64,000 nucleotides of DNA from Paludibacteraceae bacterium (lineage in GTDB: Bacteria > Bacteroidota > Bacteroidia > Bacteroidales > Paludibacteraceae). The stretch lies in contig JAFVDD010000045.1 in assembly GCA_017478725.1 (NCBI GenBank), forward strand, positions 1 through 64,000, read 5' to 3'. Below the pieces are notes generated by a model that did no database searches, had not been told where the DNA came from, and saw nothing but the letters and a program-made list of their open reading frames with translations. The number at the start of each line of letters is the position of its first letter. Positions within the stretch are counted from its first letter, which is position 1. The translations under genes were made by a program, and so were the position numbers. This document shows positions 1 to 7,323 of this stretch, piece after piece.

Positions 1-2
1 CC

Positions 3-194
3 GGCAAGGACTACTATGTTCATAGTGCATTGACACATTTTGTGACCACACCGGACTACCAAATCCGAGAAGCGATAGTGCTATCCAATGAGCGTGAGGT
101 CAAGCAAGACGGCAAGATCATCTACCTGCCGATATATTATACAATGTTCCTGCATAAGTCAACTGTTGAGGAGATTATCTTGCCGGCAGTGTAA
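3..194 (+). CDS. C-terminal end of an ATP-binding protein (AAA/DUF4143-like), partial
   Basis: The reading frame enters from the left edge and ends in TAA, leaving 63 residues. The end reads SNERE, then a lysine/aspartate turn, then IYYTMFLHKS. From memory this is how many Bacteroidales P-loop ATPases of the AAA_14/DUF4143 type end. The Walker motifs lie outside the window, so the call rests on the tail alone. The next gene is on the opposite strand, so the two converge. It could also be another ATPase with a similar tail. Confidence 0.5.
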   Translation, partial: GKDYYVHSALTHFVTTPDYQIREAIVLSNEREVKQDGKIIYLPIYYTMFLHKSTVEEIILPAV

Positions 195-474
195 TACGCA
201 AGTGTTTCCTATCCGCTTCCCATCCTCTTCCATCCTTCACCCTTCATCCTTCGCCCTTCGTCCATTAGTAGGGCTATCTCATTGCTCGCTCCCTTGCCTC
301 TCTCTGCTTTCGAAGTCTCGACACTTTCGCTCCCCCGATATGTCGCCCTCTTAACGAACAAGCGAGCGCTTATATTTTCGCTCTACGAGAAGGGCAGACA
401 TAGTAAGCACCAGCCCACTCGGATGAGCAGGTTGGTGCGTCGATATAAAGGATATATGTTATTCTATCAGTCGT
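195..474. other. Intergenic stretch between convergent genes
   Basis: I see no credible gene; the plus-strand open frames here are low-complexity Ser/Pro/Leu products. At about 222-262 there is a CT-rich tandem tract. Read on the minus strand its unit is 7 bp, GAAGGNN, repeated about five times. At 407-438 lies the hairpin listed separately. Confidence 0.5.
407..438 (-). terminator. Hairpin downstream of the small peptide gene
   Basis: GCACCA at 407-412 pairs with TGGTGC at 433-438, with a second CC/GG pair inside the loop. It begins about 37 bases past the stop of the minus-strand gene at 475-612. There is no U-run, so it may be only an RNA-stabilising hairpin. Confidence 0.35.
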
Positions 475-612
475 TTACCATTGGTCGTCCGTAGGGATGC
501 CGGTGTTTACTGTAACAGAGAGAGTTGAAACTTCGCTGCCGGTGAGAATGGTAGCCGCTAATGAGATATGTGCCACTTGCACTTCGGGGTGATTGTAGAT
601 TCTCTTTGTCAT
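475..612 (-). CDS. Small 45-residue peptide, unknown function
   Basis: An ATG frame of 45 codons plus TAA, beginning MTKRIYNHPEVQVAHI and ending in an acidic DDQW. A GGAGG sequence sits 8 bases before the ATG, unusually strong for Bacteroidales, and it fixes the start. It begins 18 bases after the stop of the leucine-rich repeat gene on the same strand, so the two are probably co-transcribed. There is no membrane segment or lipobox. It resembles, in style only, the short Bacteroidales peptides that begin with a basic stretch, a Tyr-x-x-Pro and then a beta-prone middle. I do not recognise a family and assign no function. Confidence 0.6.
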   Translation of the reverse strand: MTKRIYNHPEVQVAHISLAATILTGSEVSTLSVTVNTGIPTDDQW

Positions 613-630
613 AATCGTGTCCTCCGTTAA

Positions 631-2718
631 TCATTTAACAATCTGCCCTTGTGCGTTGTACTTCATGTCGCCACGGATGATATATAGTGTGCCGTTCTCA
701 ACAACCTTTGTACTTGGAACTTTGTCTCCTTGTACATTCTCAAAGCCCGTAGCGGTTTGCTCGTTGCTGAGAACGAAGCGGAGCCGTTTGGGAGCACCCG
801 CTCCGCCACCGCCTATTACCAAGTAAGCTCTGTGCGCCTTGAGCGTGCCGGTGAACTGATAGAAACCGACACCTTGCACGGAGTTGTCAGATGAGTGACC
901 GCTGAGCACGTAACAACCGGCTGGTGCTGCAGTGGCGGCATCGACACCCTGCAGGCTGTTTGTCGCCGTAAAGGTCTCGGGGTCTGCATCGCTCGGGGTA
1001 AGAGTAAAACTTGCCGCTGACGCTTTGAGGATCACAGCAGTACTGTTCGGAATGGTCTGCCCGGCTACGGCAATCCTGGTGAGGTTGAGGACATCGCTTT
1101 CTACCTCAGCCACATAAGCCTCTACACCTGCGGGTAGCAGGTACTTGTTTGCGCTGTCATAGAAAGTAGCGTAGTGAATGCCCGGGCTCTCCGGATCCTC
1201 GTTGGCGGTGATCGCCTCGTCTGCCGGTTCTTCCGGCTCTGTACCCGGGATAGCCAAGATATCATCAAAATACTCCCATTCGCTTGCTGATTCATATAAT
1301 TCTATAGATTCTTGCGGCACGTATAGCGTGCATGAGTAGTAGGGAGATTCATAGAATACATTGCTACTGATGCTTTGCGGGACAGTGGCATAATTCGTCA
1401 CAGTGTTCAATATCCCGCAACCGGAGAATGCCCAGTTACCGATGCTTGTCACGCTGTTGGGAATCGTCACCGAGAGAAAACCGTTGCAACCAGAGAAAGC
1501 ATAATCTCCAATGCTTGTGACGCTATTGGGTATAGTCAGGTCTCTTACCTCTACATTATTTACGTAAAGCCAACCGTATTCTAACGGATTAGCACTAATG
1601 CTACCAAATGCAATATTACACCATGCTGCAATATCCGTAATGTTCACTTTATGCAAACCTGTGCAACCGCGGAAAGCTTCTGTCCCAATGCTGGTGACAC
1701 TGTTGCCTATCATCACATAAGTCAAACCGCTGCAACAATAGAAAGCATGATCTCCAATGTTGGTAACGCTATTTGGTATCGTCACAGAAGTCAAGCCGTA
1801 GCAAAAATAGAAAGCATAATCTCCAATGCTGGTAACGTTATTTGGTATCGTCACAGAGGTCTAGCCGTAGCAACCACTGAACGCATAGCTGCCAATAGCT
1901 GTGATTCCTGCCGGCAAGGAGAGGGTACGGATTTTTATGCGATAGTTAGACCAAGGCACATCCGAATAATCGGAGTAACTATCCATAGCACCTGAGCCTG
2001 TGATGAGCAAGACGCCACTATCCGTATCAAGCGACCAAGTGAGATTGTCTCCACACGTGCCACTTGTTATAGGTGCAGGTAAGGCTTGAATACTACCGAA
2101 ATCCTTCCATATATCAGCCGTCTCGTACAGTGAGACAGAAGACTCAGGCACGTACAGTGTGCAAGACAAAATATCCGTCGAAGCAAAGACGCTGCTATTA
2201 ATGTTTTGGGGTGTAGTGGCATAGTTATAGACTGTATGCAATGAGTCACATCCAACGAAGGAATAATCACCTATATGCGTCACACCGGCATCAAAGACCA
2301 ATGTCTGAATGTAAAAGCGATTATGATATTCCAGCCACTTGTTAATATAAAAAATTTTATCATATTCGCCATTCCATTCATAATCAGTCATCCGTCCGGT
2401 AGATTCACTTCCGCTAATCACATACATGGTTCGTTCATTGTAATACAGCCGGCACGTATCCTCATCACTTGTCCATGATTGCATGGCACCGGCTGCAAAG
2501 ACTAATTGCAATGTATCTTCTTTTTCTATTCTGTAGTCACCAAGGGTTCGGTCATCCAGAATTTCCTCCCCATACCAATACAAACGTATATGATCAGGAT
2601 GAATACCTCCTGTTTTGTCCTGAATTTTTGCTTTTACTGCTCGCACCCAGTCGTTTTGATTTACATCAAGAGTCAAGACAGCCATCCCGATTAGGAATTG
2701 AATAAAAATTTGATACAT
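631..2718 (-). pseudogene. Ubiquitin-like domain fused to a BspA-type leucine-rich repeat protein, broken by an internal TAG
   Basis: One frame of 696 codons interrupted by TAG at 1861-1863. Residues 1-76 align with ubiquitin along the whole fold. Then come beta-rich linkers, tandem BspA/LRR_5 units (SVTIPNSVTSIGDYAFSGC type), an acidic linker and the tail GTLYIIRGDMKYNAQGQIVK shared with other proteins here. At the TAG the sequence is CYG-stop-TSVTIP, where a sister repeat has CYGLTSVTIP with TTG, so one base change explains it. A stop lies two codons before the ATG, so no longer N-terminus and no classical signal peptide exist. A promoter lies about 215 bases upstream. It may be a recent pseudogene, a strain variant or a base-call error; the rest of the frame is intact on both sides. 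Confidence 0.85.
2491..2718 (-). other. Ubiquitin-like domain (residues 1-76)
   Basis: Seen directly: MYQIFIQFLIG matches the first strand of ubiquitin (MQIFVKTLTG). VKAKIQDK is identical to ubiquitin 26-33. GI-x-PD and RL follow. RTLGDYRIEKEDTLQLV matches RTLSDYNIQKESTLHLV. My hand alignment gives about 36 identities in some 74 positions with two one-residue insertions. Lysines equivalent to K27, K29, K33 and K63 are kept (K29, K31, K35, K66 here). K48 is Glu and the I44 patch residue is Tyr. The C-terminal Gly-Gly is absent and the chain runs on into the next domain, so conjugation is unlikely. Confidence 0.9.
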
Positions 2719-2931
2719 AAATTATGGTGTATTTAGATGAGTGGAGACCTTTGTTTTCAGTCTATATCTTATCGCGGAGCATGGGACGGTATATCATTGT
2801 ATTGCATCACCTTTACGATGCGGGCTGATTAATCTTTTTCTTCTGTTGTAGGTTTTTAGTTAATTATTTTGTTGCTTCAAGTTTAACGTCTCGGAGAAGG
2901 ACGGTAATTAAGCAATCGTCAAATGGCGGCA
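2719..2931 (-). promoter_or_regulatory. Long 5' leader of the ubiquitin-like/LRR gene
   Basis: About 210 transcribed bases precede the ATG. The leader holds a GCATC/GATGC hairpin and a 12-codon frame beginning MQYNDIPS. I see no good ribosome binding site next to the main ATG. It is long for Bacteroidales and may carry regulation, but I recognise no known riboswitch. The 2964-3038 part beyond the promoter contains only a GCGCGT/ACGCGC hairpin at about 3010-3026. Confidence 0.35.
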
Positions 2932-2963
2932 CAAAGATAGTAATAACTTTTGATATATGCAAA
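2932..2963 (-). promoter_or_regulatory. Bacteroidetes promoter of the ubiquitin-like/LRR gene
   Basis: On the minus strand TTTG (2960-2963), 20 bases, then TATCTTTG (2932-2939), a full match to the -33/-7 pattern. Transcription would start near 2925. Confidence 0.7.
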
Positions 2964-3038
2964 TATTTCTTCTGATTAGGTATAAAATTACTAACACTTC
3001 TGCTGTTATCGCGCGTCGCTACGCGCGGGTTTATGTCT

Positions 3039-4265
3039 TTATTTAGTTAGTTGATTGAACAACATCATTCCTTTCACGGTCAGCAAGTATTTCTGGCGGG
3101 GGTGGTTGAGATTGTTTGGATACAATGGAGCAACCAAGCCTGCGTTAACGGCAGGGCGGAGGTGATACTCAATAAAATTAGGCCGATGGCGCAAATGCAG
3201 AATAGTCAGCATTTCTTTAATGCCCAATTTCTCAAAACCTATTGCTACGACAAGTTGCTTTTGTAATTCACCGTACAAGTTCGGATCTGTTTGATTAGCA
3301 GGTGTTTGTTGTATAACTTGCTCGGGTACTTGTTCGGGTACTTGTTCGGTACTTGTTCGGGTGCTTGTTCGGGTAACTTGTTCGGGTGCTAAATTCGGTT
3401 GGGTTTGCCATTCGGCAGGCGGATTGATGTATAGGTAACGGCTTCGCAAGTCCCATTGTTCGCCGAGTAACAAGTTACGGAAGAAACGCTCCAAGTATTG
3501 CGGGGAGTAATCCACACCCAAGCGCGCGTTCTTGTAGTTCGCACGTACGAGCGCGTTGCGAAAATACCAAGCGTGGTTGGCGAACAAGTCATTGCTGACA
3601 TCAAAGCCTATTGAGCGCAAATAGAGGATGGTAAATACCGCTGTTGTGCGTGTGTTCCCCTCTCCAAAAGGATGGATTTGCCAAAGCCTGCTAACAAAAT
3701 CCGAAACATGCTCAACAACTGTGTCATTACTTAAATCCGCATAAGAGAAAGCACGTTCTTGTTCAATTTCGTAGTCCAAGGCACGACGCAAATCTTCCCA
3801 ATTGAGATAATTGACTGTGTCGTCATGGAGCACCCATTCCTTTTTCGTTATGTCATATGTGCGGAGTTGCCCTGCATGCTTGAAGACGCCTTCAAAAATA
3901 CGGCGGTGCAAGGCAATCAGGCCGTTCGTATTAAACGCCAAAGTTTGCGATGCAAGAATACGCGCAATATTAGACGATGCGCGGTCGGCTTCTGCCTCAT
4001 CTTCATTGGTCGGCTCGTCATGTGCCGCGCGTTTCTGGTAGTAACCATGAATGAGTTCGTGCGCCTCGTCCAGAGTGATTTCGCCTTCGATGTTTCGGCG
4101 AGCTGTTTCGCGCAGATACTCGGAAGTCTGCAATCCATCGACCGCCTGGAGACCGATAGCAGTCTGCCAAAGCGATGCCTTGACTTTCTGCTCCGGTTCT
4201 CCTTGGCGGATATATTCCTCGAACTCGGGAATGATAGGCTTTTCGATGTCTTGCGGTGTGGTCAT
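3039..4265 (-). CDS. Fic/DOC family protein with N-terminal VbhA-like segment and C-terminal winged helix
   Basis: 408 residues. The core motif HPFGEGNTRT (Fic consensus HPFx[D/E]GNGR, here Thr for the second Gly) marks an AMP- or nucleotide-transferase fold. The N-terminal stretch ARRNIEGEITLDEAHELI resembles the VbhA-type inhibitory helix that keeps many Fic enzymes off; this is a likeness, and the exact S/TxxxE(G/N) motif is not clear. After the core lies a low-complexity PEQV/TST region of about 26 residues, then a winged-helix-like end (KLGIKEMLTILHLRHRP). It starts 3 bases after the transketolase stop, an unexpected partner. The target is unknown. Confidence 0.85.
   Translation of the reverse strand: MTTPQDIEKPIIPEFEEYIRQGEPEQKVKASLWQTAIGLQAVDGLQTSEYLRETARRNIEGEITLDEAHELIHGYYQKRAAHDEPTNEDEAEADRASSNIARILASQTLAFNTNGLIALHRRIFEGVFKHAGQLRTYDITKKEWVLHDDTVNYLNWEDLRRALDYEIEQERAFSYADLSNDTVVEHVSDFVSRLWQIHPFGEGNTRTTAVFTILYLRSIGFDVSNDLFANHAWYFRNALVRANYKNARLGVDYSPQYLERFFRNLLLGEQWDLRSRYLYINPPAEWQTQPNLAPEQVTRTSTRTSTEQVPEQVPEQVIQQTPANQTDPNLYGELQKQLVVAIGFEKLGIKEMLTILHLRHRPNFIEYHLRPAVNAGLVAPLYPNNLNHPRQKYLLTVKGMMLFNQLTK
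3315..3391 (-). repeat. 12-bp coding microsatellite inside the Fic gene
   Basis: Five to six copies of a unit close to GGGTACTTGTTC. Unit lengths are mostly 12, with one of 11 and one of 13. The 13-bp copy moves the frame from PEQV to TSTR and the 11-bp copy moves it back, so the net frame is kept. Confidence 0.75.
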
Positions 4266-4268
4266 TGA

Positions 4269-6278
4269 TTACATCAGTTTCTTTACTTGCTCATAAACGT
4301 TTTGGGCGGTGAAGCCGAGTTTTTCGTCGAGGACTTTGTACGGGGCGGAGAAGCCGAAGGAATTGAGTCCCCAGATAGCACCGTTTTCGCCTACGAGGCC
4401 TTCGAGCGTGCAAGGCAGACCTGCGGTCATGCCGAAGCGTTTGATGCCCTTCGGGAGAACTTCGTCCTGATACTCTTTGGACTGCTCGCGGAAGAGGCCT
4501 TCGGAGGGCACGCTGACGATTTGCAGGCGGACGCCTTCTGCGCGGAGCAGTTCAGCACCGGCGAGGAGGGTCGATACCTCGGAACCGGAAGCCAAGAGAA
4601 CGACTTGCGGATTCTCGTCTTTGCTGACGATATACGCACCCTTGCGGAAGCCCTCGAGGTTGACATTAGGCACAGGAGCGATGTCCTGACGGCTGAGGAT
4701 GAGGGCGGTCGGCGTAGCGGTGTTCTCGATGGCTGCACGCCAAGCGAGGGTCGTCTCTTCGGCGTCCGCCGGACGGAGAACGAGCATGGACGGTTTGCCG
4801 GAATGGTTGTGCAGTTTCTCCATCAGACGGATCTGTGCCTCTTGCTCAACAGGCTCATGCGTCGGACCGTCTTCGCCTACGCGGAAAGCGTCATGGCTCC
4901 AGATGAACTTAACCGGCAGCTCCATCAACGCCGCCAGACGGACGGCGGGTTTCATATAATCGCTGAAAACGAAGAACGTACCGCAGGCAGGGATGATGCC
5001 GCCGTGCAGCGCCATGCCGATCATGACGCAAGCCATCGTGAGTTCGCTGACGCCTGCTTGGAGGAACTGACCGGAGAAATCGTCTTTCTTGAAGGCGTGG
5101 GTCTTCTTGAGGAATCCGTCTGTCTTGTCGGAGTTGGAGAGGTCGGCGGAGGAAACGATCATGTTGCCTACGTTCTCTGCGAGGAAAGACAGCACTTTGC
5201 CACTGGCGTTACGGGTAGCGTCGCCGGCTTTCTGCTCGATGAGACTCCAGTCGATGCACGGCGTCTCGTCGGACATGAAAGTCTCGTACTCGTTGGCAGC
5301 CAGCGGGTTAGCCTGCTTCCATTCGTAGTAAGCGGCGTATTTCTTGTTGGCAATCTCGCGCAGTTCGGCAGCGCGGTCTTCGTACAGTTTCTGTACTTCG
5401 GGGAAGATTTGGAACGGGTTCTGCGGGTCGCCGCCAAGGTTCTCAATGGTCTTTTCGAACGAAGCACCGGCCTTGCTAAGCGGAGCGCCGTGAGTGGAGC
5501 ACTTGCCTTCCCAGTTGGCGCCTTCTGCGGTCACGCATCCCTTGCCCATCGTGGTGTTTCCGATGATGAGCGACGGGCGGTTTTTCTCGGCTTTCGCTTT
5601 GACAATCGCCTCGCGGATGGCGTCGGGGTCGTTGCCCGGAATGACTTGTACGTACCATCCCCATGCCTTGTATTTGGCTTCCACGTCTTCGGAGGTCACT
5701 TCGCCGCAGCCGGTGGAGAGCTGGATGGTGTTGGAGTCATAGAACATGACGAGGTTATCCAGCCCGAGGTGACCTGCCAGACGGCCTGCGCCCTGCGAGA
5801 TCTCCTCCTGTACGCCGCCGTCGGAGATGAAGGCGTAGATGGTCGGGTTATGGATTTCGCCGTAACGGGTGTTGAACCATTTGGCGGCTATCGCGGCGCC
5901 GACGGCGAAGGTATGTCCCTGACCGAGCGGGCCGGACGTGTTCTCGATCATGCGCTCTATCTCGCGTTCGGGGTGCCCGGGCGTCACCGAACCCCACTGG
6001 CGGAGGTTCTGCAAGTCCTCAAGCGTGAACTTGCCTGCCAGACACAGTTGGCTGTACAGCATCGGTGCCATATGACCGGGGTCGAGGAAGAAACGGTCGC
6101 GCGCTTCCCATCCGGCGTTGTCGGGGTCGTATTCAAGGAACTCGGAGAAGAGTACATTGATGAAATCCGCGCCGCCCATGGCACCGCCCGGGTGACCGGA
6201 TTTAGCTTTCTCTACTGCTGCTGCGGCGAGGATACGGATGTTATCCGCCGCACGATTTAAAAGTTGTGTTTTAGTCAT
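4269..6278 (-). CDS. tkt: Transketolase
   Basis: 669 residues, full family length. It is the thiamine-diphosphate enzyme of the non-oxidative pentose phosphate pathway and moves two-carbon units between sugar phosphates in the cytoplasm. Visible marks are GHPGGAMGGADF near the N-terminus, the cofactor region FISDGGVQEEISQGAG at about 150-165 with DSNTIQLS after it, and WSHDAFRVGEDGPTHEPVEQ in the pyrimidine-binding domain. It starts 40 bases after the mlaE-type gene with no promoter of its own that I can see, so it is probably read through from there. The large plus-strand frame over it is an antisense shadow. Confidence 0.97.
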   Translation of the reverse strand: MTKTQLLNRAADNIRILAAAAVEKAKSGHPGGAMGGADFINVLFSEFLEYDPDNAGWEARDRFFLDPGHMAPMLYSQLCLAGKFTLEDLQNLRQWGSVTPGHPEREIERMIENTSGPLGQGHTFAVGAAIAAKWFNTRYGEIHNPTIYAFISDGGVQEEISQGAGRLAGHLGLDNLVMFYDSNTIQLSTGCGEVTSEDVEAKYKAWGWYVQVIPGNDPDAIREAIVKAKAEKNRPSLIIGNTTMGKGCVTAEGANWEGKCSTHGAPLSKAGASFEKTIENLGGDPQNPFQIFPEVQKLYEDRAAELREIANKKYAAYYEWKQANPLAANEYETFMSDETPCIDWSLIEQKAGDATRNASGKVLSFLAENVGNMIVSSADLSNSDKTDGFLKKTHAFKKDDFSGQFLQAGVSELTMACVMIGMALHGGIIPACGTFFVFSDYMKPAVRLAALMELPVKFIWSHDAFRVGEDGPTHEPVEQEAQIRLMEKLHNHSGKPSMLVLRPADAEETTLAWRAAIENTATPTALILSRQDIAPVPNVNLEGFRKGAYIVSKDENPQVVLLASGSEVSTLLAGAELLRAEGVRLQIVSVPSEGLFREQSKEYQDEVLPKGIKRFGMTAGLPCTLEGLVGENGAIWGLNSFGFSAPYKVLDEKLGFTAQNVYEQVKKLM

Positions 6279-6318
6279 AATATTATAATAGTATGTTTAG
6301 ATGTTTTCATAATCTGTA

Positions 6319-7056
6319 TTACAGCAACAATTTGCTCAGTACCAGGTCGAGGAACAGGATCATGATATTGCTGTTGACCACTGCGTTGGTGCTGGCGCGT
6401 CCTACGTCCAGTGCGCCTCCGTGCACGTTGTAGCCGTAGTAACTGCTCATGCTGGTGATGACAAACGCGAACACCAGGCTCTTGATAATACCGTACCATA
6501 CATAGTACGGGTTGAACGCATACTGCACACCGATCAAATAATCGTGTACGGTGATGATGTCGGTGAACGCGCCTACCGCCCAGCCGCCTAACAGACCCAC
6601 GGTGGTGGAGATGATCACCAGCATCGGCATCATCGTCACGAACGCCAGTATTTTGGGTAAAATCAAGTAGTTGGCGCTGTTCACGCCCATGATCTCCATC
6701 GCATCAATCTGTTCGGTAATGCGCATGGTGCCTATCTCGGAGGCGATGTTAGAGCCCACTTTGCCGGCAAGGATAAGGCACAGGATGGTGCTTGAGAACT
6801 CCAGCAGCAGTGTCTCGCGCGTGAGCAGACCGGTGGTGTAGGTAGGCAGAAGCGGGTTCTCGGTGTTCGTTTTGGCTTGAATAGTCAGGATAGCACCGAT
6901 AAACACGGAGATGATCAGGACAATCGGCAGCGACTGCAAGCCTTGTTTCTCCAATTCACGGCTGTATTGCCGCCAGAACATACGCTGTCTGTCCGGCATC
7001 CTCATGACGCGCGTCATCAACAGCCAGTATTCACCTATGTGTTGCAGTATTTTCAT
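6319..7056 (-). CDS. mlaE: MlaE-family ABC transporter permease
   Basis: 245 residues. The MlaE/YrbE permease is the inner-membrane core of the Mla phospholipid transport system. The sequence shows a basic amphipathic start, then ETLLLEFSSTILCLILAGKVGSNIASEIGTMRITEQIDAMEIMGVN, which contains the conserved cytoplasmic 'EIGTM..TEQIDA' helix, followed by three to four hydrophobic segments and an alanine/asparagine end. The ATPase (mlaF) and the substrate-binding mlaD are not next to it; transketolase follows instead. Its own promoter sits just upstream at 7077-7108. Confidence 0.93.
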   Translation of the reverse strand: MKILQHIGEYWLLMTRVMRMPDRQRMFWRQYSRELEKQGLQSLPIVLIISVFIGAILTIQAKTNTENPLLPTYTTGLLTRETLLLEFSSTILCLILAGKVGSNIASEIGTMRITEQIDAMEIMGVNSANYLILPKILAFVTMMPMLVIISTTVGLLGGWAVGAFTDIITVHDYLIGVQYAFNPYYVWYGIIKSLVFAFVITSMSSYYGYNVHGGALDVGRASTNAVVNSNIMILFLDLVLSKLLL

Positions 7057-7076
7057 CGTAGTAGCAAATTTGCGTA

Positions 7077-7108
7077 CAAATTTACTGCTTTTTTTTTATA
7101 TACGCAAA
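7077..7108 (-). promoter_or_regulatory. Promoter of the mlaE-tkt-fic run
   Basis: Minus strand TTTG (7105-7108), 20 bases, TAAATTTG (7077-7084). The leader to the mlaE ATG would be about 15 bases. Confidence 0.65.
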
Positions 7109-7208
7109 TTTTCCGTCAAATTTGTGTATTTTCTTCCGAAGCGCCATTTGGAGGAACTGCAACAAATTGCCGAAAAGTGTGCAAAAACAGGCTTTTTTGC
7201 ATATGCGT

Positions 7209-7240
7209 ATTGCGTATGTGCGTTAAATATTGTATCTTTG
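7209..7240 (+). promoter_or_regulatory. Promoter of the secreted protein at 7324
   Basis: ATTG (7209-7212), 20 bases, TATCTTTG (7233-7240). The leader is about 75 bases. It is divergent from the mlaE promoter, about 100 bases away. Confidence 0.65.
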
Positions 7241-7323
7241 CACTTGATTTTTGCAAAGTACATTTGACAAAACCATATAAAACCAATCTTTTGTTTAACC
7301 AATCTTATTAAACACAAAACATT

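Noticed and set aside
4287..6260. 657-residue plus-strand open frame
   Set aside because: Exact antisense shadow of transketolase, made possible by GC-rich codon use; no family marks and no promoter.
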